From NCBI GenBank assembly GCA_027364825.1, contig DAHXOM010000053.1, positions 1-9,923 on the forward strand: DNA of 9,923 nt. The letters run 5' to 3'. Below the pieces are notes generated by a model, which saw nothing but the letters and a program-made list of their open reading frames with translations, made no database searches and had not been told where the DNA came from. Within the stretch, counting starts at the first letter, position 1; each line of letters opens with the position of its first letter. The translations under genes and the position numbers were made by a program. Shown here piece after piece: positions 1 through 6,049 of this stretch. The DNA comes from a bacterium (GTDB lineage: Bacteria > JAMCPX01).

Positions 1-132
1 ATAGAGCAGCTTGTTGCAGGGCTCGGCAATATTCAGCTCTGCGGGAGCGCTTACCATGGTATCGGTATCAGCGATTGCATCAACAGCGGGAACATGGCAG
101 CCCAGAGTGTTTTGAAGCAATTATTCGGTTGA
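1..132 (+). CDS. hemG: Protoporphyrinogen oxidase, C-terminal end (partial, 5' end outside window)
   Basis: Only the last 43 codons and a TGA stop are in the window, in frame 1. The residues GSAYHGIGISDCINSG followed by an alanine-containing helix (NMAAQSVLKQLFG) match the C-terminal FAD-binding end of HemG/HemY-type protoporphyrinogen oxidases, where a G-(N/S)-A-Y-x-G-(I/V)-G-(I/V)-x-D-C-I-x-S-G segment contacts FAD. The enzyme would oxidise protoporphyrinogen IX to protoporphyrin IX late in haem synthesis, at the membrane. Another member of the flavin amine oxidase superfamily is possible because so little is visible, but the YxGxGxxDCIxSG pattern is typical of this enzyme. The gene ends 12 bases before repeat copy A begins. 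Confidence 0.72.
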   Translation: MEQLVAGLGNIQLCGSAYHGIGISDCINSGNMAAQSVLKQLFG

Positions 133-142
133 CGCGGAACAA

Positions 143-480
143 GAAATAGGAAAGTTTATTCATTCGTTCAGCCCCGCATAAAAGGAAGAGTTTTCTCCTC
201 CGCTCGTGAAACAATGGCTCTTTCGCTAAACGAATTTTTGTTAATGGGGATGTTTTATTTTTGTCACGGAAAGAGAAGCTGTCCACGTAGAATACCATGA
301 AAGCATTGCAAGCAGTTCACAGGTGTTTTACCCCGTTAGAAACGGCTAAAACTAATTTTCTGTCAGAAAATGGCTTTTTACAATGGCATTTTACCCAACT
401 TGTCATTATGGATTTTCTAACGGGGTGAACTTCGCATCGGATCAAACTCTTCCTTTCTTTTTATAAGTTTCCCTGTTTTT
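143..480 (+). repeat. Structured interspersed repeat, copy A (MITE-like)
   Basis: This stretch is closely similar to 3420-3820 in direct orientation. By hand count the core 297-428 differs from 3611-3742 at 12 of 132 bases with no indels; the left part is more diverged and lacks about 40 bases present in copy B. Nested inverted repeats are visible. The outer ends 145-158 and 464-477 pair with 4 DNA mismatches, three of which are G-U pairs in the + strand RNA. AAAGGAAGAGTTT at 181-193 pairs perfectly with 444-456. CCCCGTTAGAAA at 331-342 pairs perfectly with 414-425. TTTTCT-GTC-AGAAAA at 356-370 forms a small hairpin. A 43-codon frame (297-428) is open through the core but shows no sign of coding selection. 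No clear target-site duplication was seen. It could be a MITE, a structured RNA element or a 3'-end processing or termination element. Confidence 0.8.
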
Positions 481-496
481 CATGGTTTTGGAGGAT

Positions 497-518
497 GTCA
501 AGATTGAATCTCCTTGAC
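497..518. promoter_or_regulatory. Short inverted repeat overlapping the candidate rpsF -35 box
   Basis: GTCAAG at 497-502 is the reverse complement of CTTGAC at 513-518, with AGATTGAATCT (itself an interrupted palindrome, 501-511) in between. The right arm overlaps the candidate -35 hexamer TTGACT (514-519). It could be an operator or a chance arrangement; six-base arms are weak evidence. Confidence 0.25.
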
Positions 519-542
519 TTTATAGAAAGTTAATTTAAATAT
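514..542 (+). promoter_or_regulatory. Candidate sigma70-type promoter for the rpsF-dnaB operon
   Basis: TTGACT at 514-519 is a good -35 match (5 of 6). The AT-rich stretch after it offers TTAAAT (535-540, 15-base spacer) or AAATAT (537-542, 17-base spacer) as a weak -10. It lies about 60 bases upstream of the rpsF start, between repeat copy A and the gene, in the only substantial non-repeat space before the operon. The -35 is convincing and the -10 is poor, so the exact start site is uncertain. Confidence 0.35.
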
Positions 543-598
543 CATGTAATCTCTGCTCTTCAAAAAGAAGGGCTTATAAAATCCACAGGGAGGATAAG

Positions 599-892
599 AT
601 GATAAGAACGTACGAATTGATGTACATCGTTGACAGTTCTCTGCCAGAGGAGAACATGAAAGCCGTGATTGAAAAGATCAACGGAACCATCAAGAAAAAC
701 GGCGAACTTCTGGAGCAGCAGAACTTAGGAGACAAGAAGCTGGCTTACCCCATCAAGAGGAAGCAAAGGGGCACCTACATATTGAATATTGTCAAAGGTG
801 AAAATAATACCATAAGCGAAGCTGAAAGAACCCTCAAGATCACCGACGGCGTGCTGAGATACCTGACGATACGTCCCGACAAAACAGTTTAA
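599..892 (+). CDS. rpsF: 30S ribosomal protein bS6
   Basis: This 97-residue protein is the usual length for bS6 or slightly short of it. It starts MIRTYELMYIVDSSLPEE, the typical first strand of the family, and contains LAYPIKRKQRGTYIL (about residues 48-62), the conserved central strand and loop that contacts bS18 and 16S rRNA. bS6 forms a heterodimer with bS18 on the platform of the small subunit, and the gene for bS18 lies two genes downstream. A strong ribosome binding site, GGGAGG at 588-593, is correctly spaced from the ATG. It is the first gene of the rpsF-ssb-rpsR-rplI-dnaB operon. No long acidic or glutamate tail of the E. coli type is present. Confidence 0.97.
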   Translation: MIRTYELMYIVDSSLPEENMKAVIEKINGTIKKNGELLEQQNLGDKKLAYPIKRKQRGTYILNIVKGENNTISEAERTLKITDGVLRYLTIRPDKTV

Positions 893-902
893 TTCATGTT
901 CT

Positions 903-1274
903 ATGCCGGAACTCAACAAGGTATTGATCGCCGGAAGGCTGACCGAAGATCCTGCAATTAAGTATACCGTAGATGGAATAGCTGTTGCAAATCTTAAACT
1001 AGCTGTAAATCATTACACGAAAGATAAGCAGGAATCCGAAGCCAGTTTTTTCGATATTATCGCTTTTGGCAAGGCTGCGCAGTTTATTGAACAGAACATT
1101 AAAAAAGCGGATCACATCCTGATAGACGGCAGACTCAGGCAGGTCAAGTATACCGTAAAGGTCGACGGCGAGGAAAAGGCGCGCTCCCGGGTGGAGATAG
1201 TTGTAAACAGTGTATTCCCCATCAGCCTGCACGCGGACAAAACAATAGAGGACAAGGGCACGATTGAGTATTGA
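903..1274 (+). CDS. ssb: Single-stranded DNA-binding protein, short form without acidic tail
   Basis: A 123-residue OB-fold protein. The start MPELNKVLIAGRLTEDP is the characteristic first strand of bacterial SSB, and FFDIIAFGKAAQFIEQNIKKAD followed by ILIDGRLRQVKYTV covers the central OB strands and the helix before the tetramer interface. It would coat single-stranded DNA during replication and repair, and it sits in an operon with the replicative helicase. Two things are unusual. The protein stops soon after the OB fold (ending TIEDKGTIEY), with no glycine/proline-rich linker and no DDDIPF-type acidic tip. The tryptophans common in the family (usually W-x-x-V-x-W) are replaced by phenylalanines. 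The start has no clear Shine-Dalgarno sequence and lies 10 bases after the rpsF stop, so translation may be coupled. Confidence 0.93.
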   Translation: MPELNKVLIAGRLTEDPAIKYTVDGIAVANLKLAVNHYTKDKQESEASFFDIIAFGKAAQFIEQNIKKADHILIDGRLRQVKYTVKVDGEEKARSRVEIVVNSVFPISLHADKTIEDKGTIEY

Positions 1275-1302
1275 CAGGAAGGAATAATTATAGGAGGAAA
1301 CG

Positions 1303-1569
1303 ATGGAAGAAAGAAGGCCGAATACAAGAAGAAAGGCTATCGTAGTAAAGAAAAGGGTTTGCAGGTTCTGCAACGACAAACAGAGCACCATTGATTACAA
1401 GAACCCCGATATGCTGATGAGTTTTATCTCAGAGAGAGGAAAGATACTGCCACGGCGGCTGACAGGGACGTGCGCAAAACACCAGAGGGCATTGACTGTC
1501 GCTATAAAGCGTGCGAGGATACTCGCCCTTTTACCATTCACAACGGTAAACGAAAAACTTGAATTATAG
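1303..1569 (+). CDS. rpsR: 30S ribosomal protein bS18, zinc-ribbon (C+) form
   Basis: An 88-residue basic protein. The segment ILPRRLTGTCAKHQRALTVAIKRARILALLPF is present in two adjoining parts (ILPRRLTGTCAKHQR, then ALTVAIKRARILALLPF) and is diagnostic of bS18. Cysteines in CRFC (residues 21 and 24) and in GTCAKH give the cysteine-containing version thought to bind zinc, as opposed to the zinc-free version that bacteria switch to when zinc is scarce. It pairs with bS6 on the 30S platform. The ribosome binding site TAGGAGGA lies just upstream of the ATG with good spacing. It is third in the operon and is followed after 12 bases by rplI. Confidence 0.97.
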   Translation: MEERRPNTRRKAIVVKKRVCRFCNDKQSTIDYKNPDMLMSFISERGKILPRRLTGTCAKHQRALTVAIKRARILALLPFTTVNEKLEL

Positions 1570-1581
1570 AGGAGACCACAG

Positions 1582-2034
1582 ATGAAGGTTATATTAAAAA
1601 GTGAGATCCCGACCCTGGGCAAGGTTGGGGAAGTAATCAATGTAAAAGACGGATATGCCATTAATTATCTGATACCGAAACAGCTTGCAATGATTGCCGA
1701 TACCGGCAGCGTTAAGGCGATCAATCACCAGAAGATGATGGTAGAGCATATTAAGAAAAAGCTTATCAAGAACACAACAGACATAAAACAAAAAATAGAG
1801 AATACTGAGCTCGTGCTGGAGAAGCCGATGGGAGATCAGGAAAAGCTCTTCGGTGCGGTTACCGCCCAGGACATATCCGAGGCTCTTGAAAAGAGCGGCT
1901 TGAAGATAGATAAGAGGAAGATCGAACTCGATACCCCGATACACAGTATCGGACTGTACAATATCGTTATAAAACTGCACCCCGAAGTAATAGCAAATCT
2001 AAAAGTAAAGGTTGTCGGCAGGGTATCCTCATAA
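1582..2034 (+). CDS. rplI: 50S ribosomal protein bL9
   Basis: A 150-residue protein, the normal length for bL9. It starts MKVILKSEIPTLGKVGEVI and continues VKDGYAINYLIPKQLA (about residues 21-36), the family's rRNA-binding N-terminal domain. A charged helix (about 50-75) connects to the C-terminal domain, which begins near LFGAVTAQDI and contains LDTPIHSIGLYNIVIKLHPEV. In most bL9 proteins the N-terminal signature reads GYARN; here it is GYAIN, so a usually basic residue is isoleucine. The ribosome binding site GAGGAGA (about 1569-1575) is well placed. The gene ends with TAA one base before the preferred dnaB ATG, which suggests translational coupling. Confidence 0.97.
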   Translation: MKVILKSEIPTLGKVGEVINVKDGYAINYLIPKQLAMIADTGSVKAINHQKMMVEHIKKKLIKNTTDIKQKIENTELVLEKPMGDQEKLFGAVTAQDISEALEKSGLKIDKRKIELDTPIHSIGLYNIVIKLHPEVIANLKVKVVGRVSS

Positions 2035-2035
2035 G

Positions 2036-3406
2036 ATGGCAAAAGCAGAGACATCTTTTCTTGAAAGTGTATTGCCTCAGAACCTTGATGCGGAAAGGGC
2101 GGTACTGGGGAATATACTGTTTGACCAGGATGCTATCTACAAGGTTATGGATATACTCCGCGTCGATGACTTCTATACCTCATCGCACCGGTTGATCTAT
2201 GCGGCTCTCCTTGAGCTGAATAAGAAGAGCGTTCCGGTCGATGTGCTGACGATAACCGAATATCTTAAGAACACCGGCTCACTCGAGGTCACGGGCGGTG
2301 AATCGTATGTGTCTTCACTGATAGATCTTGCGCCGGTGACCACGAACATCACGACCTACGCAAACATAATTAAAGAGAAAGCAATCCGGCGCGAGCTTAT
2401 AACAAACTCGATACAAATAGCGAAAATGGGGTATGACCCGTCTGTGGAAATAGACAGCTATCTCGACGGCTCCGTCAAATTGATCTTTGACATAACACAG
2501 AAAAGGTTTACATCCACCATGGTCACTTCAAAGGAGCTCATAGAAAAGGCATACCAGATAATCGAGGAACGCCGGAAGAATAAGATGGCGGTGACGGGTG
2601 TTCCGAGCGGATTCGATGCATTGGACGATATAACCTCCGGGTTCCAGTCATCGGATCTGATAGTTATTGCAGCAAGACCGGGAGTCGGCAAGACATCCCT
2701 TGCACTGAACATAGCCATGAACGCATCGGTAAAACATCAGAACCCGGTGGCAATTTTTTCTCTCGAGATGAGCAAGCAGCAGCTTGCACTGAGGCTCCTT
2801 TCCATGGAGGCAAGGGTACGGTATATGAGTATCCTGAGAGGCTACCTTGAGTTTGCTGAGTTCCAGAGGTTGAACAAAGCGGCTTCCATTATCCAGAATG
2901 CCCCTATCATCATTGACGACAAGCCCGCAATCTCGATGCTCGAAATCAGGGCAAAGGCGAGAAGACTTAAGGCTGAAAACAAATTGAAACTGCTCATCAT
3001 AGATTATCTGCAGATCATGGAACAGCCGAGAGAGTCCGAGAGTACACAGGCCGCAATAGCCGCACTCTCGGGCTCTTTGAAGGCCCTTGCAAAGGAACTT
3101 GATGTCCCCGTGCTTCTGCTTTCCCAGCTTAACCGGGAAGGAGAGAGGAGGGATTTCAAGAGGCCGCAGCTGTCCGATCTGAGGGGGTCGGGTGCAATAG
3201 AGCAGGACGCGGACCTTATCATATTCATTCATAGGCCGGAGCTTTACAGCAAGGAAGACAATCCTACGAAGGACCACGGCATCGCTGAGATCATCATTGC
3301 AAAACACAGGAACGGTCCCACGAAGAACATAAAACTTACTTTTATCGGCGAGTTTACCCGGTTTGAAAATTTTACGGCGGAGAAGGTAGAACTTTCGGAC
3401 AACTAA
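2036..3406 (+). CDS. dnaB: Replicative DNA helicase DnaB
   Basis: A 456-residue protein, normal for DnaB. The N-terminal DnaB_N domain (LPQNLDAERAVLGNIL, about residues 14-115) is followed by a linker and a RecA-like C-terminal motor. Visible motifs are Walker A RPGVGKTS (about 214-221), Walker B LLIIDYLQI with Asp323, SQLNREGERR, LSDLRGSGAIEQDADLI, and the late KHRNGPT that carries an arginine contributing to ATP hydrolysis. It forms the hexameric helicase that unwinds the replication fork. No intein interrupts the P-loop, a common intein site in DnaB. I chose the ATG at 2036 because MAKAET follows the rplI stop by one base; an in-frame TTG at 2012 would add 8 residues overlapping rplI. It is the last gene of the operon, and repeat copy B starts 13 bases downstream. 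Confidence 0.97.
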   Translation: MAKAETSFLESVLPQNLDAERAVLGNILFDQDAIYKVMDILRVDDFYTSSHRLIYAALLELNKKSVPVDVLTITEYLKNTGSLEVTGGESYVSSLIDLAPVTTNITTYANIIKEKAIRRELITNSIQIAKMGYDPSVEIDSYLDGSVKLIFDITQKRFTSTMVTSKELIEKAYQIIEERRKNKMAVTGVPSGFDALDDITSGFQSSDLIVIAARPGVGKTSLALNIAMNASVKHQNPVAIFSLEMSKQQLALRLLSMEARVRYMSILRGYLEFAEFQRLNKAASIIQNAPIIIDDKPAISMLEIRAKARRLKAENKLKLLIIDYLQIMEQPRESESTQAAIAALSGSLKALAKELDVPVLLLSQLNREGERRDFKRPQLSDLRGSGAIEQDADLIIFIHRPELYSKEDNPTKDHGIAEIIIAKHRNGPTKNIKLTFIGEFTRFENFTAEKVELSDN

Positions 3407-3419
3407 CCCCCAAAAATGC

Positions 3420-3820
3420 AATAGGGAAGAATAGGGAAGTTTGTTCATTCCTCTCCTCAGGCGGAATCGTCTCTGTCGAAGTCCAAACCCGCGCAAAAGG
3501 AATAGTTCCCTCCTCTGTTCGTGAAACAACAGCTCTATTGCTAAATGGTTTTTGTTCATAGAGGTGTTTTATCTATGTCTCGGAAAGAGAAGCAGTCCAC
3601 GCAGAATACTATGAAAGAATGTCAGGCAGTTCGCAGGTGTTTCACCCTGTTAGAAACGGCTAAAACTTGTTTTCTGTCAGAAAATGGTTTTTTACAATGG
3701 CATTTTGCCCAACTTGTCATTATGGACTTTCTAACGGGGTGAACTTCACTTCGGATCAAACTCTTCCTTTTCTTAATCTATGTATTCTTTTCGTTCATTC
3801 CGCAAACTTCCCTATTTTTC
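3420..3820 (+). repeat. Structured interspersed repeat, copy B (MITE-like)
   Basis: This is the second copy of the element at 143-480, in the same orientation, filling the gap between the convergent ends of dnaB and ubiX. Terminal inverted repeats are clear: AATAGGGAAGTTTG at 3430-3443 against CAAACTTCCCTATT at 3803-3816 is a perfect 14-base match, extending to 18 bases with one mismatch (3426-3443 and 3803-3820). The left end is preceded by a tandem copy of AATAGGGAAG (3420-3429). CCCTGTTAGAAA at 3645-3656 pairs with TTTCTAACGGGG at 3728-3739, the single change from copy A being a G-U pair in + strand RNA. The small hairpin TTTTCT-GTC-AGAAAA lies at 3670-3684. It carries extra sequence in the left arm (about 3451-3490) that copy A lacks. 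An open frame covers 3545-3742, but its upstream half has no counterpart in copy A. Confidence 0.82.
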
Positions 3821-3836
3821 AAAGGCATCTTTGGAG

Positions 3837-4436
3837 TTAGTCGCCCCAGCGTGTGTACAGGTCGTTGGGAATGTCCAATGCGTCGCGGATTTTTGAGACC
3901 ATAAAGTTCACGATGTCCTGGACGGCCCGCGGTTTCTGATAAAACCCGGGCATTGCAGGCAGTATTACGGCACCGGCTGATAACAACTCAAGCATGTTTT
4001 TGAGGTGTATCGAGTGCAGCGGTGTCTCTCTTGGTACGATGACAAGCCTTCTTCGTTCTTTTAGTGCCACATCGGCGATACGCTCGATAAGCTTTGACCC
4101 GCTTGCCGATGCTATCCTGCCGAGCGTCCCCATGGAACACGGGACGATGACGACCTTGCTGGATTTACCGTGCCGATAGGATCCGCTCGATAGAGAAGAG
4201 AACAGATTGTCGTTGTCATGAATGGTGAGAAGGTTGTGCTTTTTCGTGAGTGCATTTACAGCGAATTTTATGCCCGTTTCATACTCAAACACCTTTTTGC
4301 CGGTGTCCGATGCTATGGCATGGACCGGGTATCCGTTGTCAACGAGCCACCGTATCAGCGTCAGCGCATACACTGAGCCGCTCGCACCGGTGATCCCCAC
4401 GATAACATGTTCTTTCGTCTGTTTTGTTTTTTTCAT
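3837..4436 (-). CDS. ubiX: Flavin prenyltransferase UbiX (UbiX/Pad1 family)
   Basis: A 199-residue protein, the usual UbiX length. UbiX joins a dimethylallyl group to reduced FMN to make prenylated FMN, the cofactor of UbiD-type decarboxylases. Visible motifs are GITGASGS (residues 14-21, FMN phosphate loop), VPCSMGTLGRIASASGSKL (about 98-116, including the conserved serine-rich loop), PRETPLHSIHLKNM (about 135-148) and ILPAMPGFYQKP (about 158-169). I chose the ATG at 4436 because homologues begin a few residues before the first beta strand. The frame stays open upstream to an ATG at 4583, but the added 49 residues do not look like UbiX. No ubiD is in the window. The gene converges with dnaB across repeat copy B and diverges from the kinase gene at 4611. 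Confidence 0.95.
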   Translation of the reverse strand: MKKTKQTKEHVIVGITGASGSVYALTLIRWLVDNGYPVHAIASDTGKKVFEYETGIKFAVNALTKKHNLLTIHDNDNLFSSLSSGSYRHGKSSKVVIVPCSMGTLGRIASASGSKLIERIADVALKERRRLVIVPRETPLHSIHLKNMLELLSAGAVILPAMPGFYQKPRAVQDIVNFMVSKIRDALDIPNDLYTRWGD

Positions 4437-4462
4437 AGCCAAAGTCAACAGCCCCTTGCAAC

Positions 4463-4492
4463 ATCGTACATGAGATTCAAGGAAGATGTCAA
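4463..4492 (-). promoter_or_regulatory. Candidate sigma70-type promoter for ubiX
   Basis: On the - strand a perfect -35 TTGACA (4492-4487) is followed after 18 bases by TACGAT (4468-4463), a 4 of 6 match to the -10. A transcript starting about seven bases later would have a leader of roughly 20 bases before the ubiX ATG at 4436. The Shine-Dalgarno sequence of ubiX itself is weak. Confidence 0.4.
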
Positions 4493-4520
4493 CCATGTCA
4501 CCGTGATTACGCAAGACAAG

Positions 4521-4550
4521 TTGCGTTTTTTTATGAGCTGTGAATATATA
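4521..4550 (+). promoter_or_regulatory. Weak candidate promoter for the 4611-8158 gene run
   Basis: TTGCGT (4521-4526) and TATATA (4545-4550) are separated by 18 bases within an AT-rich segment. They lie about 60 bases upstream of the kinase start, in the 174-base divergent region between ubiX and 4611. The -35 matches at only three positions, so this is tentative. I saw no riboswitch or clear CRP-type TGTGA-N6-TCACA site in the same region. Confidence 0.3.
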
Positions 4551-4610
4551 AAAAAGGAAGGGCAATTTGTTCCGGGAGCCCATAAGCGTTTTTTGTTTGA
4601 TGGAGGCACT

Positions 4611-5093
4611 ATGGAGTTAAAGGCTTTGAAGATCAATGTACCCGAGGGCTGTAACATAATACTGGGGCAGACCCATTTTATCAAAACCGCGGAAGACCTT
4701 TATGAGACCATAGCAACGACCGTACCGCAGGCAAAGTTCGGCGTGGCCTTTACCGAGGCATCGGGCCCGTGCCTTATCCGGACAGAGGGGAACGACAAAC
4801 AACTGATGGATGCATGCGTCCGGAACCTCAAGGATATCGGTGCAGGTCATGTGTTCTGCATCTTGCTCAAGGATGCCTATCCTATCAACGTACTCAATCC
4901 GATAAAAAACTGTCCGGAGGTCTGCAGTATTTACTGTGCCACAGCGAACCCTGTTGATGTGATTGTTGCAAAAACAGAACAGGGCAACGGGATTCTCGGA
5001 GTAATAGACGGTTTCTCACCCAAAGGGGTAGAAACGGCGGAAGATCGCAGGGATAGAAAAGAACTCTTGCGGAAGATTGGATATAAGTTATAA
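4611..5093 (+). CDS. Adenosine-specific kinase family protein (PF04008)
   Basis: A 160-residue protein of the usual length for the family. The family-specific segments are all present: ILGQTHFIKTAEDLYE (about 17-32), KFGVAFTEASGP (about 42-53), GAGHVFCILLKDAYPINVLN, CATANPVDVIVAKTEQG, and GILGVIDGFSPKGVE near the C-terminus, ending RKELLRKIGYKL. Members are common in archaea and some anaerobic bacteria. The family name comes from an archaeal structure thought to bind adenosine and phosphorylate it to AMP; the activity is less well tested than the name implies. I chose the ATG at 4611 because GGAGG (4602-4606) precedes it at good spacing and homologues start MELK. The frame is open further upstream, but that part overlaps ubiX on the other strand. 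The next gene starts 8 bases later. Confidence 0.93.
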   Translation: MELKALKINVPEGCNIILGQTHFIKTAEDLYETIATTVPQAKFGVAFTEASGPCLIRTEGNDKQLMDACVRNLKDIGAGHVFCILLKDAYPINVLNPIKNCPEVCSIYCATANPVDVIVAKTEQGNGILGVIDGFSPKGVETAEDRRDRKELLRKIGYKL

Positions 5094-5101
5094 TACTCGG
5101 G

Positions 5102-6049
5102 ATGAGAAACATGAAAAGACCACACATTTTCTTATACCTGCTGATTATGCTGTTTACTGCTGTTAATGCACATGCCCAGCTTGGCGCAATTGGAGGCATA
5201 GCATCGATCCAGGGGAAAAAACAAACCACGTTCCCCTTGTTCACCTTAACCGCAAAAACCGGTCAGCCTAATATTCTGGATACAGGGTTTTATGTATATT
5301 ATGCTCAGGTAGACCGGTATATGGGGAAAGATATTTGGATAGAGTATCAAAACAACCCAAGAGAAAGGCTTATCTATAGAATCTTCAATCTGAGTTACAA
5401 TCTTTCGTCAAACATGAACATTTCTTTAAGTATACCCTATATCGGTGTTGATGTCGGGCAGTATATTACAAGCCCGGCAAACCCTCAGGGCTCTTACGTT
5501 CTCGGCGCAAGTAACAGTGGATTAAGTAATCCCGCTGTCCGGTTCATGTATCAGTTCCTCAGTTCCCCGATGCTTGCCGTGTATGGTACGATCTATTTGC
5601 CGACCGGATTTATGGGAATAGGATCCGAAGGAACGGACATGGAAGCGGATATTGCCTATACCAGGGATATCGGAATTGTTCAATGGGATTCAAATGTAGG
5701 ATACAGGCTGACGGGTGAGCAGCCGTCAGCTTTGCAGCCTTCAACAAAAACAAAGTCAAACAATATTGCAATTGCCAATACCGCTTTCAGTATCCCGTTC
5801 GGGCTTTCATTGTCGGGTTTCTTTGAGGTTAATGTTATGAATGCAGGACAGTTTACCGATTTAAATTTTGCAAATAGCGGCACTTCCTATTCGGTTCAGC
5901 AGTGGAAATTCGATCTCGTGCCCGGTGTAAGATTTAGCGTGACCCCTAACATATTTTTAACGACGGCCCTGAAATATTCACCATACAATACGTTCCTGTT
6001 CGGATATCATTACATTTATACAATAGGTCTTGATTATCTTGTATTATGA
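5102..6049 (+). CDS. Predicted outer-membrane beta-barrel protein (PF13557 'MetA-pathway of phenol degradation'-like)
   Basis: A 315-residue protein with an N-terminal signal peptide: basic MRNMKRPH, hydrophobic FLYLLIMLFTAVNAHA, and a likely AHA|Q cleavage near residue 25. The rest alternates hydrophobic and polar residues with many aromatic residues, as expected of a barrel. The arrangement 'symmetric strands with SLSIPYIG, then GLSNPAVRFMYQFL, then VYGTIYLPTGF' resembles the PF13557 outer-membrane family often annotated 'transporter', whose members sit beside many kinds of catabolic and sensory genes. The substrate cannot be told from sequence. ATG 5102 is used; ATG 5111 (MKRPHIF) is equally plausible and is preceded by a GGATGAG that could act as its ribosome binding site. 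Its TGA overlaps the ATG of the cyclase gene by four bases, so the two are almost certainly co-translated. Confidence 0.7.
   Translation: MRNMKRPHIFLYLLIMLFTAVNAHAQLGAIGGIASIQGKKQTTFPLFTLTAKTGQPNILDTGFYVYYAQVDRYMGKDIWIEYQNNPRERLIYRIFNLSYNLSSNMNISLSIPYIGVDVGQYITSPANPQGSYVLGASNSGLSNPAVRFMYQFLSSPMLAVYGTIYLPTGFMGIGSEGTDMEADIAYTRDIGIVQWDSNVGYRLTGEQPSALQPSTKTKSNNIAIANTAFSIPFGLSLSGFFEVNVMNAGQFTDLNFANSGTSYSVQQWKFDLVPGVRFSVTPNIFLTTALKYSPYNTFLFGYHYIYTIGLDYLVL

Noticed and set aside
80..298. - strand reading frame over the left half of repeat copy A
   Set aside because: The corresponding - strand frame in copy B is interrupted and shifts frame, so it is not preserved between copies; it also overlaps hemG.
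356..370. CRISPR-like repeats within the A/B elements
   Set aside because: There are only two distant copies, with nested palindromes and no regular repeat-spacer pattern or cas genes.
481..598. S6:S18 ribosomal protein leader motif before rpsF
   Set aside because: The known leader has a CCG-containing bulge between conserved stems. No CCG occurs in this stretch and I see no matching stem arrangement.
2648..3559. Long - strand reading frame of 303 residues across dnaB and the left arm of copy B
   Set aside because: It is antisense to the clearly coding dnaB motor domain, has low-complexity Arg/Leu/Cys-rich content and matches no family; it is a shadow frame.
3820..3833. Rho-independent terminator CAAAG-GCAT-CTTTG between copy B and ubiX
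   Set aside because: The stem is only five mostly A-T pairs and has no following T-run on either strand; the adjacent A-run is on the wrong side for ubiX.
4437..4583. N-terminal extension of UbiX to an upstream ATG
   Set aside because: The added 49 residues do not resemble UbiX family sequence and would cover the likely ubiX promoter and divergent region.
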